Notes: generated by a model not told the origin, from the letters alone. Counted from the first letter of the stretch, positions 54,311 through 62,923 are shown. The stretch is 64,000 bases of DNA from Bacteroidota bacterium (GCA_963169455.1 CAUJDW010000062.1:1-64000); one strand, 5' to 3'. Numbers and translations: made by a program.

Positions 54311-55972
54311 ATGCTCAAAACAATAAGCAGCCCGGTTACTCCCGCAAAAGAAAAGGATTCTCTGCCCGCTTCCCTGCGCTATATCGTCGACAAGCTGGAA
54401 GGCCATCGGGCGTTAAAACCCGCTGAAATGCGCCGCATCGTGATCGATGCCGGCGTTCGCCAGCAGGACATCGAGCCCTGGTCCGATTTCGGGCACCCGC
54501 CCGCCGACAGCTATGGCCGCCGCCTCATTTATGCCGGCCCCAATTTCGAGATAATGGGCATGTCGTGGGCCCCGGGCGATTTTTCCGCCATTCACGACCA
54601 CGGCTACACCCAATGGGGCGCAGTGCAGGTTTTCGGCCCTGCCGAACACGCCGTATTCCGCGTCGATGAAGGCCGCATTACGACCTTGTCGCGGTCCCGC
54701 TTCAAAGCCGGCGATGTGGTGGGCGTCAGCCATTCGCTCGTACACCAGATGGGCAACCCCACCGATGAATACTTCATGACGCTCCACGTTTACGGGCGCC
54801 CCTCAGATATCGGCAACGTGACGGGAGATGCCCGCGTTTACGACCTGCAGCACGAAAAGATATGGCGCGTGGACGGGGGCGTCTTTTACGCCCTGCCCGA
54901 ATCGGAGGTGAAATGGGTGGAAGAAGGCCCGCGCCCGGATTTTCCCACCCGCCTGCGGCACATGGTGGAACTGGCGCGCCGCCTGAAGCGCATGGCCCAG
55001 GCCAATGTACCCGGAAGCGAGGCCCAACTCCAGGCCGCACTTGAAGATCTGTTCTCCGCCCGCCACCGGGCCCAGTTGCTGCGCTGCCTCGACATCAATG
55101 TGGATGAAAACGGCCACGAGGCCAATTCGGTGTACTGGCGGATACTCCGGGAAGAGCTGAAAGAAGCTGCCAAACTGCAACTCGAAATGCAGAAGGGAAA
55201 ACGCCCCGAAGACCGCTTCCACCATTATGCCGAACTCTACGACGCCCTTATCTGCCAGCCCTGCCTGGACGATTTCATGGCCGGTTATCTCCGCTTTTTC
55301 CGGGATCAATACCCAATCTCCTTCCCGGACAGCTCGGTGCTTTCTGTCGGTTGCGGCACCGGCCTGGCAGAGCAGTTTATGATCGATGAGCTGGGCGCCC
55401 CCTACGACAAGCTGTTCGGCATCGATATTTCCGAGGCCATGATCGCGGAGGCCGGCCGCCGCATCCGGGCCGAAGTGGCCGACATACTATCCTACGACAG
55501 CGGGGGGCAACAGTGGGACATCATCTTCAGTGGGCTGAACGTCTTCCATTACCTCGATTTTGAACGCCTGGAAGAAGCCATTCAGCGCACCGCCAGCCTG
55601 GCCAGAGCCGGCGGGTATTTCATAGGCGACTTCATCACCCCGGACCACATCCGCTGGTATCCCAACCTGCTTTATTCGGCAAACAAGGAGGTCATTTCCC
55701 TGCGCAGCCCGCGCCTGGTGGAAGATAAAGGCCGCATATTCCAGGAAAGCGAGATCGTCAACATCGACTTTTCCGAAGGGCGCATGGAACTCAATTACGC
55801 CGGCAAACACCTGCGGTTTTTGCCGCCGCTGCACCGCATCCGCGCCTATTTCGAACGCCATTTCGGCGGCCCGGTAAGCCTGTACGACGCCAAAAGCCTG
55901 GAACCAATACCGGACTGGGCGGACAGCTGCAAAAGCACCCGTTATATCGTGGTGGCGCAGAAAAAAGGCTGA
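54311..55972 (+). CDS. Thiol-dioxygenase-like cupin fused to a SAM-dependent methyltransferase
   Basis: A 553-residue two-part protein. Residues about 60-200 are a cysteine-dioxygenase-type cupin: iron ligands H95 and H97 in HDHGYTQWG and H145 in VHQMGN, and the Ser-His-Tyr triad position reads T157-H159-Y161 in TLHVYGRP. The Cys-Tyr cofactor cysteine of mammalian CDO is absent (W102), as in many bacterial enzymes. A helical linker (about 210-300) leads to a class I methyltransferase, residues about 302-550, with motif I VLSVGCGTG and GIDISEAMIAEAGRR. I know of no characterised enzyme with this fusion. It is divergent from the thioredoxin and sulfur-import operon. The start ATG is at 54311, with no signal peptide. 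Confidence 0.85.
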   Translation: MLKTISSPVTPAKEKDSLPASLRYIVDKLEGHRALKPAEMRRIVIDAGVRQQDIEPWSDFGHPPADSYGRRLIYAGPNFEIMGMSWAPGDFSAIHDHGYTQWGAVQVFGPAEHAVFRVDEGRITTLSRSRFKAGDVVGVSHSLVHQMGNPTDEYFMTLHVYGRPSDIGNVTGDARVYDLQHEKIWRVDGGVFYALPESEVKWVEEGPRPDFPTRLRHMVELARRLKRMAQANVPGSEAQLQAALEDLFSARHRAQLLRCLDINVDENGHEANSVYWRILREELKEAAKLQLEMQKGKRPEDRFHHYAELYDALICQPCLDDFMAGYLRFFRDQYPISFPDSSVLSVGCGTGLAEQFMIDELGAPYDKLFGIDISEAMIAEAGRRIRAEVADILSYDSGGQQWDIIFSGLNVFHYLDFERLEEAIQRTASLARAGGYFIGDFITPDHIRWYPNLLYSANKEVISLRSPRLVEDKGRIFQESEIVNIDFSEGRMELNYAGKHLRFLPPLHRIRAYFERHFGGPVSLYDAKSLEPIPDWADSCKSTRYIVVAQKKG

Positions 55973-55985
55973 GGCGCCGGCGCTT

Positions 55986-57488
55986 TCAGGCTGCGTACTG
56001 GTAACCTTCCTTGATCAGGGGTTCCGTAAAGCGGTCGGCCAACAGGTAAGACATGGCAGAGCGGGCGCCAAGCTGCTCCATCGCCTGCTCTACCTGATGG
56101 AGGCGGGCGAGGATCTTTCGGGCAACCTCATGTTCATTATTGATGTAGGCCGCCTTCAGCAGCGGCAGGCCGCGTTTTAAAACCACATCAGCCTGGGCCA
56201 GCATGTGGAAATCGCGCCAGAAGTGCAGGTAAACAGCCGCGATTCGGTACACCAGTAAAATCAGCAGCAAGGCCCAGAATAAATAGCGGATGCCGCCTTC
56301 CAGTATCGCGGGCGCCTTCATCTGGGGTAAAAACAACAGCCCGATGGACAGGATCAGCAGCGGATACAAGACGAAATTCGCCACCCGCTGCCTGGCCTTG
56401 CGCTCCAGGCCTTCACGCAGGTTTCTGAGCCGGGCGCCATAAGACAAATACGAAAGCAGCGAGAACAGCTCATCACGGCCCAGCCGCTGGCAGGCCAGGT
56501 AAAGGAGGAAGTTGCTTTCCAGCATGCCGCCGCCGCTTCCCTCCAGGGAGCCCGGCTCCGAAAGCTTCCGCCCGAGCGCCTCCTCATCCTCCTGCCGGTG
56601 TTTCCCTTCCGGGAAAAAGGCCCGGTACCTGAAATACAGGCCCGTATCATCGCTGTTTCTGGCCTCGGCCCAGTTTTTTTCTTCATCATCCTCTATCTCG
56701 CTGATCTTCAGCGCAGCTTCAAAGCGCTTTTCCTGCAGAGGCGCATTGGACAAATAGTCAAAGTAGCCTTGAACGTTATGCTGCTGCCGGGCCCGGGCCC
56801 ACAATTCCTTTTCCGTCAATTCGTCCAGGTATTTTCTCGCCTCCAGCGAATGCCGGCTGCGGGGGTGCTGCCCCAGAAAGGCCCAGTAGCTTTCCACCGC
56901 GTTTATCGCCCGGGCTTCATGCCAGCTATTTTCCAGAGCCTGTTTTTTTTCCAGCACCTCTTCGAGCAGCGGCGCCAGCACCTCCCGAACGGCGCCGGAG
57001 AAGCTGCCGCCCTGGCCCCGTTGAAGCACGACGGCATCCTTGAAAATACTTTCCCCGGCCAGGGAGCCGCCGGGCGCGAAAGCCACCGCAAGCGCCTTTC
57101 CGGTTCGGTGATTATCCATGATGTGGCGGAACAAATCCGCTTCTTTCAGGGCGAGCGCCAGAAAATCATTGCTGATCACCAGTAAGAAGACGTCCGCCTT
57201 GTCGATCAGCTGGCCGAGGCCGTATTCGCCAAGGCCTTCCACGGAATGGTATTTCACCCTCATCCAGGGCCTATCGGGTTCCAGCAGTTGCAGCAAGGGG
57301 CTGATCTCGGTGCGGAGAGGCTCATCCCTTTCACCATAAAGGAAAGCGATATCCAGCCATTGCGGCTCCGCCGGGACAATGCCTGAGGGCCTGACCCCGG
57401 CAGGATTTTCCTGCCTGGCGCCCGGAAGGTTACGGGATTCCTGTGTTGGGCGGGCCATAGTTTTCTCTTTTTCGGGCTGCTGCTTCAT
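55986..57488 (-). CDS. Membrane-anchored TIR-like protein with three W-repeats
   Basis: A 500-residue protein. Residues 44-175 look like a TIR domain: WLDIAFLYGERDEPLRTEI is the first strand region, and LIDKADVFLLVISNDFLAL is the classic second core. Three ~41-residue repeats follow at 189-224, 230-262 and 273-305, each W-x-E/R-A-R...Y..Y...P...A. Residues 374-389 and 398-425 form two membrane helices, and the C-terminal ~75 residues are helical. It could be an NAD-cleaving defence effector or a signalling scaffold; the expected catalytic glutamate position is not certain (E116 in LKEADLF is a candidate). No partner gene is adjacent. Confidence 0.65.
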   Translation of the reverse strand: MKQQPEKEKTMARPTQESRNLPGARQENPAGVRPSGIVPAEPQWLDIAFLYGERDEPLRTEISPLLQLLEPDRPWMRVKYHSVEGLGEYGLGQLIDKADVFLLVISNDFLALALKEADLFRHIMDNHRTGKALAVAFAPGGSLAGESIFKDAVVLQRGQGGSFSGAVREVLAPLLEEVLEKKQALENSWHEARAINAVESYWAFLGQHPRSRHSLEARKYLDELTEKELWARARQQHNVQGYFDYLSNAPLQEKRFEAALKISEIEDDEEKNWAEARNSDDTGLYFRYRAFFPEGKHRQEDEEALGRKLSEPGSLEGSGGGMLESNFLLYLACQRLGRDELFSLLSYLSYGARLRNLREGLERKARQRVANFVLYPLLILSIGLLFLPQMKAPAILEGGIRYLFWALLLILLVYRIAAVYLHFWRDFHMLAQADVVLKRGLPLLKAAYINNEHEVARKILARLHQVEQAMEQLGARSAMSYLLADRFTEPLIKEGYQYAA

Positions 57489-57596
57489 TGGAGGGAAGGC
57501 GTTGTCATTATTTTAAACAGCCCATAGCCCGGAAAGATTGCCGCCGGCATGCAAAAAAGGACGTATTTTCATTGTTGAAGACAAAAGGGAGGCGCA

Positions 57597-57653
57597 GTAA
57601 AACTAAAAAAATCACCCCTTCACTTTGGAAGCGGCCCAAAGTGAAGGGGTGAT
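57597..57653 (-). terminator. Strong minus-strand terminator
   Basis: ATCACCCCTTCACTTTGG (57611-57628) pairs perfectly with CCAAAGTGAAGGGGTGAT (57636-57653), an 18-bp stem with a 7-nt loop. On the minus strand TTTTTTAGTTTT follows. The nearest upstream gene on that strand ends at 57886, over 200 bp away. Confidence 0.85.
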
Positions 57654-57816
57654 CCAAACAACCTAATTCTAATAACAAACCGGGATGAATCCGCTTTGCA
57701 ATCTCAAGAGAATACTTCCGGCAATTGCCAAAACTGGATAATTGTATGGGATTATGAAATATAGCCTTTTGGGATCTTACAGCATGTTCGGATGCGCATG
57801 TGGCTTCATCCGATTC
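57597..57816 (-). ncRNA. Candidate small RNA (or long 3' leader of the kinase gene)
   Basis: On the minus strand a TATCTTTG box (57830-57823) precedes a ~215-nt stretch ending in the terminator above. It contains no convincing gene; the only ATG frame near its start codes for ten residues (MKPHAHPNML). The stretch could instead be the 3' untranslated region of the histidine-kinase transcript, whose gene stops at 57886. Call made from position only. Confidence 0.3.
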
Positions 57817-57885
57817 ACGAATCAAAGATAAGCCGCACAGGCAAAAGAGGTGTTAGAGCAGAATTAGAGAAGAATTAGAAAGCGG

Positions 57886-59244
57886 TTAGAAAGGCAATTC
57901 CAGCGTAAAAACGGACCCTTCCCCCGGCCTGGAAGCCAGGCGCAGGTTGCCGTTGTGCATTTTGGCTATTTTCTGTACCAGTGGCAGCCCGACACCATAA
58001 CCGGGGAACTCCTTGGCGTTCTCAGCCCGGTAGAAGGGTTCGAAAACGTGAAGCTGGTCTTCGGGAGCAATGCCTATACCCTTGTCGAAAACGCTCACTT
58101 CCAGTTTTCCTTCTGTAAAATGGGCCCGGATTTTGACCTGTTCACCATTAGAAAACTTGATGGCGTTCTCCAGGAGGTTGGAAATAGCGATCCGGATGAG
58201 CTGGTAGGATCCCCGGTACACCAGGTTTTCCTCATTGGAGGGCATATCGCCGAAATCAATAGCTATGGGGTGTTGCGGGTAAGCTTCCTTAAACTCATCC
58301 ACCAGGTCGAAGATGAGGTCGTCGAACCGCCACTCGGGCTGCCTGCCGTCGCCGCTGTCCGGATAGCTCAGCCGGATCAGCTGCCTGACGAGGATGTTGA
58401 GGCGGTCCGCTTCCTCTCCGATGGCCTCCAGGGCCCCCTGGTATTGGCGGGGCAGCTCTTTTTCCAGCATGGCCGCCTCCACCTGCCCCATAATGGCAGT
58501 CAGCGGGTGTTTCAACTGGTGGGAGGCGTTGCCGATGAACAAGTTCTGCATCTCGATGGCGGCCTCGATACGGTCCAGCATCAGGTTGAAGGTTTCGGCC
58601 AGTTGCCCCAGCTCGTCATTCCTGCCCTCTTCGTTCTTCAGGCGCAGGTTCAGGTTGGTGGAATTGATCTTCTTCATTTCCCGGATCATCCGCCCGATCG
58701 GCTGCAGGATGTGGTAGGCATACCAGCGGCTCAGCAGAAAGACCCCGGCAAGCGACAACACCAGGAAAAGCAGCATCAGGCGAAGCAGATTCTGAAGCTT
58801 GCGCTGGCCGTACAGGTCCTGGGCCACCACCACCACGGCATACACACCCTTATCGTCATCATACCGGATTCCGACCCCCGAGAGCAACTTGCCGTGGGAA
58901 AACTCCACCAGCCCCTGCCGGCCAATCTGCTGCAGCAGTTCCATGCTGATATATTCCGGCGTATTGTCCACGATCTTTTGCAGGCTGTCGAGCAGGAAAA
59001 AAAACTCCTGTTCCTGAGGCAGGGTGCGGGAATGACGGCGGTTGATCTCTTCGAGGAGTTGAGGCCCCAGTTCTTCCTTCTCCAGGGAAGCCTTGGCCGC
59101 GATATGCGCGCGGTCTTCCAGGCGGTCAAAAAACTCCCGGTGCGTGTACTGCCTGTTGAGAATGTACAGCAACACCAGCACAACCGTTAAAATCGCAAAA
59201 TTGGCAAGGGTGAACGTCAGTGCGATCCTATTCCGAAGCGTCAT
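57886..59244 (-). CDS. Two-component sensor histidine kinase with HAMP domain
   Basis: A 452-residue kinase. Two membrane helices (about residues 8-30 and 154-174) flank a ~120-residue periplasmic sensor region. A HAMP domain follows (ILQPIGRMIREMKKINSTNL), then the dimerisation domain with H242 in NASHQLKHPLTAI, where the usual R-T after the histidine is K-H. The ATPase has N-box NLLENAIKFSN, DKGIGIAPED and GYGVGLPLVQKI. Its gene overlaps the regulator gene by 17 bp, so they form an operon (rr-hk). Confidence 0.93.
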   Translation of the reverse strand: MTLRNRIALTFTLANFAILTVVLVLLYILNRQYTHREFFDRLEDRAHIAAKASLEKEELGPQLLEEINRRHSRTLPQEQEFFFLLDSLQKIVDNTPEYISMELLQQIGRQGLVEFSHGKLLSGVGIRYDDDKGVYAVVVVAQDLYGQRKLQNLLRLMLLFLVLSLAGVFLLSRWYAYHILQPIGRMIREMKKINSTNLNLRLKNEEGRNDELGQLAETFNLMLDRIEAAIEMQNLFIGNASHQLKHPLTAIMGQVEAAMLEKELPRQYQGALEAIGEEADRLNILVRQLIRLSYPDSGDGRQPEWRFDDLIFDLVDEFKEAYPQHPIAIDFGDMPSNEENLVYRGSYQLIRIAISNLLENAIKFSNGEQVKIRAHFTEGKLEVSVFDKGIGIAPEDQLHVFEPFYRAENAKEFPGYGVGLPLVQKIAKMHNGNLRLASRPGEGSVFTLELPF

Positions 59245-59923
59245 GGTTTTCCTTTAAAATATAGCCCATACCATAGACGGTATGGATCAGCTTGTTGGGA
59301 TATCCTTTGTCTATTTTGTTGCGCAGGTAATTGACGTACACATCGACGACATTAGTGCCGGTGTCAAAGTCCAGGCCCCATACCTTTTCCAGCAGCTCGT
59401 GGCGCGACAGGGCCTTGCCCGGGTTGCGGATGAGGCATTCCAGCAGCTTGAATTCCCGGATCGTCAGTTTGACCTTCCGGCCTTCGCGCCAGGCCTCCTT
59501 GGCCTCCAGGTTGACCTCCAGCCCGGCATAGCGCAGCACACTGGGCGCCGTCGTCTGCCTGCGGTAGCGGCGGGACAGGGCCTGCAGGCGGGCCTGCAGC
59601 TCGTTCATTTTAAAGGGTTTGGCCAGGTAGTCATCCGCACCGGAGTCCAGGCCTTTCACGATGTGGTTGGTGTGGTTCATCGCGGAAAGCATCAGGATGG
59701 GCGTGTCCTTCTGCAGGCGCTGCCGCACCTGCTGGCACACTTCCCAGCCGTTGAACTTCGGCAGGATCACATCGAGTATGATGGCGTCGAAATCGGAAGC
59801 CGCCAGAATTTCCAGGCCCGTCTCCCCATCAAAGGCCGTCACCACCTCATAGCCCGAAGCCTCCAGGCTCCGCTCGATGAAAGAGGCAATATTCTTCTCG
59901 TCTTCAATAACCAATATTCTCAT
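59228..59923 (-). CDS. OmpR-family response regulator
   Basis: A 231-residue regulator. The receiver domain has phosphoacceptor D51 in AIILDVILPKFNG and K101 in DDYLAKPF. The winged-helix DNA-binding domain follows (VKLTIREFKLLECLIRNPGK, FDTGTNVVDVYVNYLRNKI). The frame stays open to 60034, but the ATG at 59923 (MRILVIEDEKNI) is the right start. It precedes the HAMP kinase with 17 bp overlap. Target genes unknown. Confidence 0.94.
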   Translation of the reverse strand: MRILVIEDEKNIASFIERSLEASGYEVVTAFDGETGLEILAASDFDAIILDVILPKFNGWEVCQQVRQRLQKDTPILMLSAMNHTNHIVKGLDSGADDYLAKPFKMNELQARLQALSRRYRRQTTAPSVLRYAGLEVNLEAKEAWREGRKVKLTIREFKLLECLIRNPGKALSRHELLEKVWGLDFDTGTNVVDVYVNYLRNKIDKGYPNKLIHTVYGMGYILKENHDASE

Positions 59924-60077
59924 CTGCCCTGACAATTCTGTTTTTAATCTGTTGGCGCTCTTTTCTACACATTGACCGGGTTTCCGGCCCCGGGCCACCG
60001 GCCTTCCCGCTGCGCCGCGCTTCATCCCGCCCACAAATTACAACGCCCCCCTCACAAATCACAATTTCCCCAAAACA

Positions 60078-61235
60078 TCAACGCACCAGTTCGATCTCCA
60101 GCCAGGGTGCTTCATAGTGGTAGCCTTTCATTTGCAGGTAATGGGCAAAACGAGGCAGAAAAACGGAGCGCCGCTGGTTGCCCAGCGTGATGATGAGCTC
60201 GTCGCCAAACTTCCGCGCGCTCAATGCCTGCCCTTCTGCAAAAGGCAGCTTTACGCAGGCCAGATACCCATCGCCTTTTTCCCGGAACCTGAAGATTTCG
60301 TCCCGGAACAAAACGGCCGCCGGATCGGCATCCCCGTACACCGCCTCGCCAATGCGGGCCAGCGACTCCAGCCCGAATACTTCCTGCCCCTGGTGCGGCG
60401 CCCGAAATACAGGCAGGGGCTGGAAGGCCATATCGATTTCCTCCAGGTAAGCCTTCTGTGATGAAAAGTATCGTTCAAAGGGCCCTGTGGCGGCTTCTTC
60501 CGGAAAGATGCGGTTGACGATGATGCCATCGACGCTGTAGCCGTAAAGTTGCAGGTATGTAAAAGCCCGTTTCGCCTCCCGGATTACCATGCGCTCCGGG
60601 TTGAGCACGATGCGGATGGTGCAGGTTTCAGGGTCCTGCATAACCTTCTGAATGCGCTCCAGCTTGTCGAAAAGCGCCTCCAACTCCTCCATGCCCTTGT
60701 CGAGGGGAATGCCCGTCATGGTGCGTACCATGGCGCCGAAGCCTTTCATGGCAAAACGCTGCCCGGGAAAAGCCTTCATCATCCACGACTGGGTGGCCTG
60801 CGGCATGGCCAGCAGGCTGAGCGTTTCGCCGGTCGGCGCGCTGTCGATGATGATCAGGCCGTATGCCTTCATGCGGTAATATTCCTCCAGCCAGAGGAAA
60901 GCCGAGGCCTCCTCCATGCCGGGCAGCGCCGACAGTTCTTCCGCCACTACGTTCTTCACTCCCTGCATGCGAAAAGCCGCCATCATGAGCTGGCGGACGT
61001 TCTCCCAGTGCTTCTTCATGGAGTAATACAGGTCGAATTCCTGGGCGAATAAATTGGGCGCCACCTCCTGCGGCTCCGGCCCCAGTTCCAGGCCCAGGGC
61101 GTCGGAAAGGCTGTGCGCCGGGTCGGTGGAAATAACCAGCGTCCGGACGCCCCGCTGCGCCGCCCGCAGGGCCGTGGCGGCCGAAAGGGTGGTCTTGCCC
61201 ACGCCGCCTTTGCCGGTGAAAAGAATGATGCGCAT
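60078..61235 (-). CDS. ArsA/Get3-family ATPase
   Basis: A 385-residue ATPase. The deviant Walker A P-loop GKGGVGKTT (residues 8-16) and switch I DPAHSLSDAL are typical of ArsA/Get3. IIIDSAPTGETLSLL holds the switch II. Only one ATPase domain is present, and there is no arsB or arsC nearby, so arsenite export is unlikely; bacterial Get3-like ATPases can target membrane proteins or bind other ligands. The C-terminal part (LACVKLPFAEGQAL, DELIITLGNQRRSV) forms the small alpha-crystallin-like domain seen in Bacteroidota and Chlorobi versions. The ATG at 61235 directly begins the ATPase strand. Confidence 0.88.
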   Translation of the reverse strand: MRIILFTGKGGVGKTTLSAATALRAAQRGVRTLVISTDPAHSLSDALGLELGPEPQEVAPNLFAQEFDLYYSMKKHWENVRQLMMAAFRMQGVKNVVAEELSALPGMEEASAFLWLEEYYRMKAYGLIIIDSAPTGETLSLLAMPQATQSWMMKAFPGQRFAMKGFGAMVRTMTGIPLDKGMEELEALFDKLERIQKVMQDPETCTIRIVLNPERMVIREAKRAFTYLQLYGYSVDGIIVNRIFPEEAATGPFERYFSSQKAYLEEIDMAFQPLPVFRAPHQGQEVFGLESLARIGEAVYGDADPAAVLFRDEIFRFREKGDGYLACVKLPFAEGQALSARKFGDELIITLGNQRRSVFLPRFAHYLQMKGYHYEAPWLEIELVR

Positions 61236-61255
61236 GTGGCCAATAGCTTGAGCGG

Positions 61256-61263
61256 CAAAGGTA
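61256..61263 (-). promoter_or_regulatory. Putative -7 box for the ArsA/Get3 ATPase gene
   Basis: On the minus strand this is TACCTTTG, 20 bp before the ATG at 61235, giving a leader of about 14 nt. No -33 TTG at the usual distance. Confidence 0.4.
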
Positions 61264-61452
61264 AGGTTTTTCGACGGCCCCTGCTCAGGCAAACTCAAAA
61301 TAGAGGGCACGGCCACGCGCCGCCTTTTCCAAGGCCGCAAGGCGATTTTTTTTCGAAATTAGTGGCAATTTGTAACTGTTTAGCCCTCTTTGCAGTATGG
61401 CCCAGGACGCGGGCCATTGGCGTCACGGGGTGGATGTAAGGGGTTACAATCA

Positions 61453-61552
61453 GGCGAGCCACCCCCGTACAGAGCAAGGAAGCGAAACAGCGGCTATGCC
61501 CAGTCAGGGGGTGGCTCACCCTGATGGGCTACCGATCAGCCACCCCCCTGAC
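61453..61552. repeat. Three copies of a (G/C)AGCCACCCCC motif with an inverted pair
   Basis: GAGCCACCCCC (starting about 61455), its reverse complement in GTCAGGGGGTGGCT (61503-61516), and AGCCACCCCCCTGAC (61538-61552) lie within 100 bp. The last two form a 14-bp stem with a 21-nt loop. It is upstream of the tandem array at 61596. Role unknown. Confidence 0.6.
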
Positions 61553-61595
61553 GCCTGGAATGAATACGGGCAGGTGGCCCTCCTAAATAGGTACC

Positions 61596-61771
61596 ATACA
61601 GCAATATAGCCATACAGCAATATAGCCATACAGCAATATAGCCATACAACAATATAGCCATACAACAATATAGCCATACAGCAATATAGCCATACAGCAA
61701 TATAGCCATACAACAATATAGCCATACAACAATATAGCCATACAACAATATAGCCATACAACAATATAGCC
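61596..61771. repeat. 16-bp tandem array B, eleven units
   Basis: Eleven complete 16-bp units, ATACAGCAATATAGCC or ATACAACAATATAGCC, run up to 61771; the ATG of the acyl-CoA reductase follows after only 10 bp (ATACCAAGAC). The G/A difference at the sixth base falls in blocks (three G, two A, two G, four A), the pattern left by duplication of pairs. Its reverse complement matches array A at 22402-22545. On the minus strand all three frames stay open across the array. Confidence 0.95.
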
Positions 61772-61781
61772 ATACCAAGAC

Positions 61782-62798
61782 ATGAACCTCCAGGAACGCC
61801 TCCGCCTCCTCATGCGCCTGGGAGAGCACCTTCGGGCTGAAGACGATTACCTTCGGGCAGTCATGCAGCGCGCAAAGTTTCACAACCCCTGGTTCACCAT
61901 CGAGAACCAGGAGTTGTCCATCAGGGCTATTGCAGAGCAATATCTCGATGGCGGCAAGCTGGGCGAGTGGCTATCGCGTTATGAGATCCCGGAGCAGGCG
62001 GCGCCTGCAACGGTGGCCATCGTCATGGCCGGCAACCTGCCGCTGGTGGGCTTCCACGACCTGCTGTGCGTTTTTGCTGCCGGGCATAAAGCATTGATCA
62101 AACTTTCCGACAAGGACCAATACCTGCTGCCCTACCTGCTGAAGCTGATGGGGCAATTCGACGATCGGGCTAGCAGTTATTTTGAAACGACGGAGCGCCT
62201 TCAGGGCTTTGAAGCCGTCATCGCCACCGGAAGCAATAATTCGGCCCGCTATTTCGAAGCTTATTTCAGCAAATATCCCCATATCATCCGCAAAAACCGC
62301 AATGGCGTGGCCGTGCTGGATGGAAAGGAATCGGAAGCAGAACTGCTGGCCCTGGGCCGCGATGTGTTCCAGTATTTCGGGCTCGGCTGCCGGAATGTCT
62401 CCAAGTTGTATGTCCCCCGGGGCTACCGGTTTGAACCGCTTCTGGAAGCCCTGCACGAATACAGAGAAATCGTCCAGCACGACAAATACAAGAACAATTT
62501 CGATTACAACTACGCTCTGTACATCCTCAACAAGGAGCCATACATGGCCAATGGGTGCATCATCCTGACGGAAAATGCGAGCCTGCAGTCCCGCATCGCC
62601 GGGCTGCATTACGAATTTTACGATAAACTGGAGGAGGTGGAATCGGAGATCAGCCGGCGGAAAGATGAAATCCAGCTGGTCGCCGCCCGGCCGGGATTGC
62701 TGCGGCAGGCTGCCCTGCCATTCGGGCAGACACAGCAGCCTCAGCTATGGGACTATGCCGATGGGGTGGATACGATGGCTTTTTTGCTGAGCCTTTAA
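61782..62798 (+). CDS. Acyl-CoA reductase (LuxC-like)
   Basis: A 338-residue protein of the LuxC/acyl-CoA reductase family, which reduces fatty acyl-CoA or acyl groups to aldehyde with NADPH. The Rossmann block is in VAIVMAGNLPLVGFHDLL and VIATGSNNSARYF; the catalytic cysteine is C203 in YFGLGCRNVSKLYVP. In Bacteroidota this gene often stands alone, for wax or aldehyde metabolism. The start codon lies 10 bp after array B, so promoter and leader must lie in or before the repeats. It is convergent with the hydrolase gene at 62924. Confidence 0.87.
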   Translation: MNLQERLRLLMRLGEHLRAEDDYLRAVMQRAKFHNPWFTIENQELSIRAIAEQYLDGGKLGEWLSRYEIPEQAAPATVAIVMAGNLPLVGFHDLLCVFAAGHKALIKLSDKDQYLLPYLLKLMGQFDDRASSYFETTERLQGFEAVIATGSNNSARYFEAYFSKYPHIIRKNRNGVAVLDGKESEAELLALGRDVFQYFGLGCRNVSKLYVPRGYRFEPLLEALHEYREIVQHDKYKNNFDYNYALYILNKEPYMANGCIILTENASLQSRIAGLHYEFYDKLEEVESEISRRKDEIQLVAARPGLLRQAALPFGQTQQPQLWDYADGVDTMAFLLSL

Positions 62799-62826
62799 AA
62801 AGGGAGCCGGCTCAAAACAATACCAC

Positions 62827-62881
62827 AAAGGCGCAGAAAACGCTGAGGGGTTATCCCTGTTTTCGCGTTCTCCGCGCCTTT
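62827..62881. other. Hairpin between convergent genes
   Basis: AAAGGCGCAGAAAACGC and GCGTTCTCCGCGCCTTT form an interrupted 16- to 17-bp stem. No T run follows. The 'CTTTGCG/GCGCCTTTG' wording recurs near 8285 (CGCCTTTGCGGTTCT), so it may be a dispersed intergenic sequence acting as terminator. Confidence 0.4.
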
Positions 62882-62923
62882 GCGGCTTCGTCATCAGAGG
62901 GTTTTGCTAATGAAGCAGCCCCC

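Noticed and set aside
57508-57825. A 105-codon minus-strand frame in the spacer before the TIR-like gene
   Set aside because: It runs through the perfect 18-bp terminator hairpin and has no recognisable content.
61516-61940. Three overlapping minus-strand frames coding for repeats of YGYIVVWLYCCMAILL across array B
   Set aside because: They exist only because a 16-bp unit without stop codons is open in every phase. There is no start context, and the same holds for all three frames, so this is not evidence of a gene.
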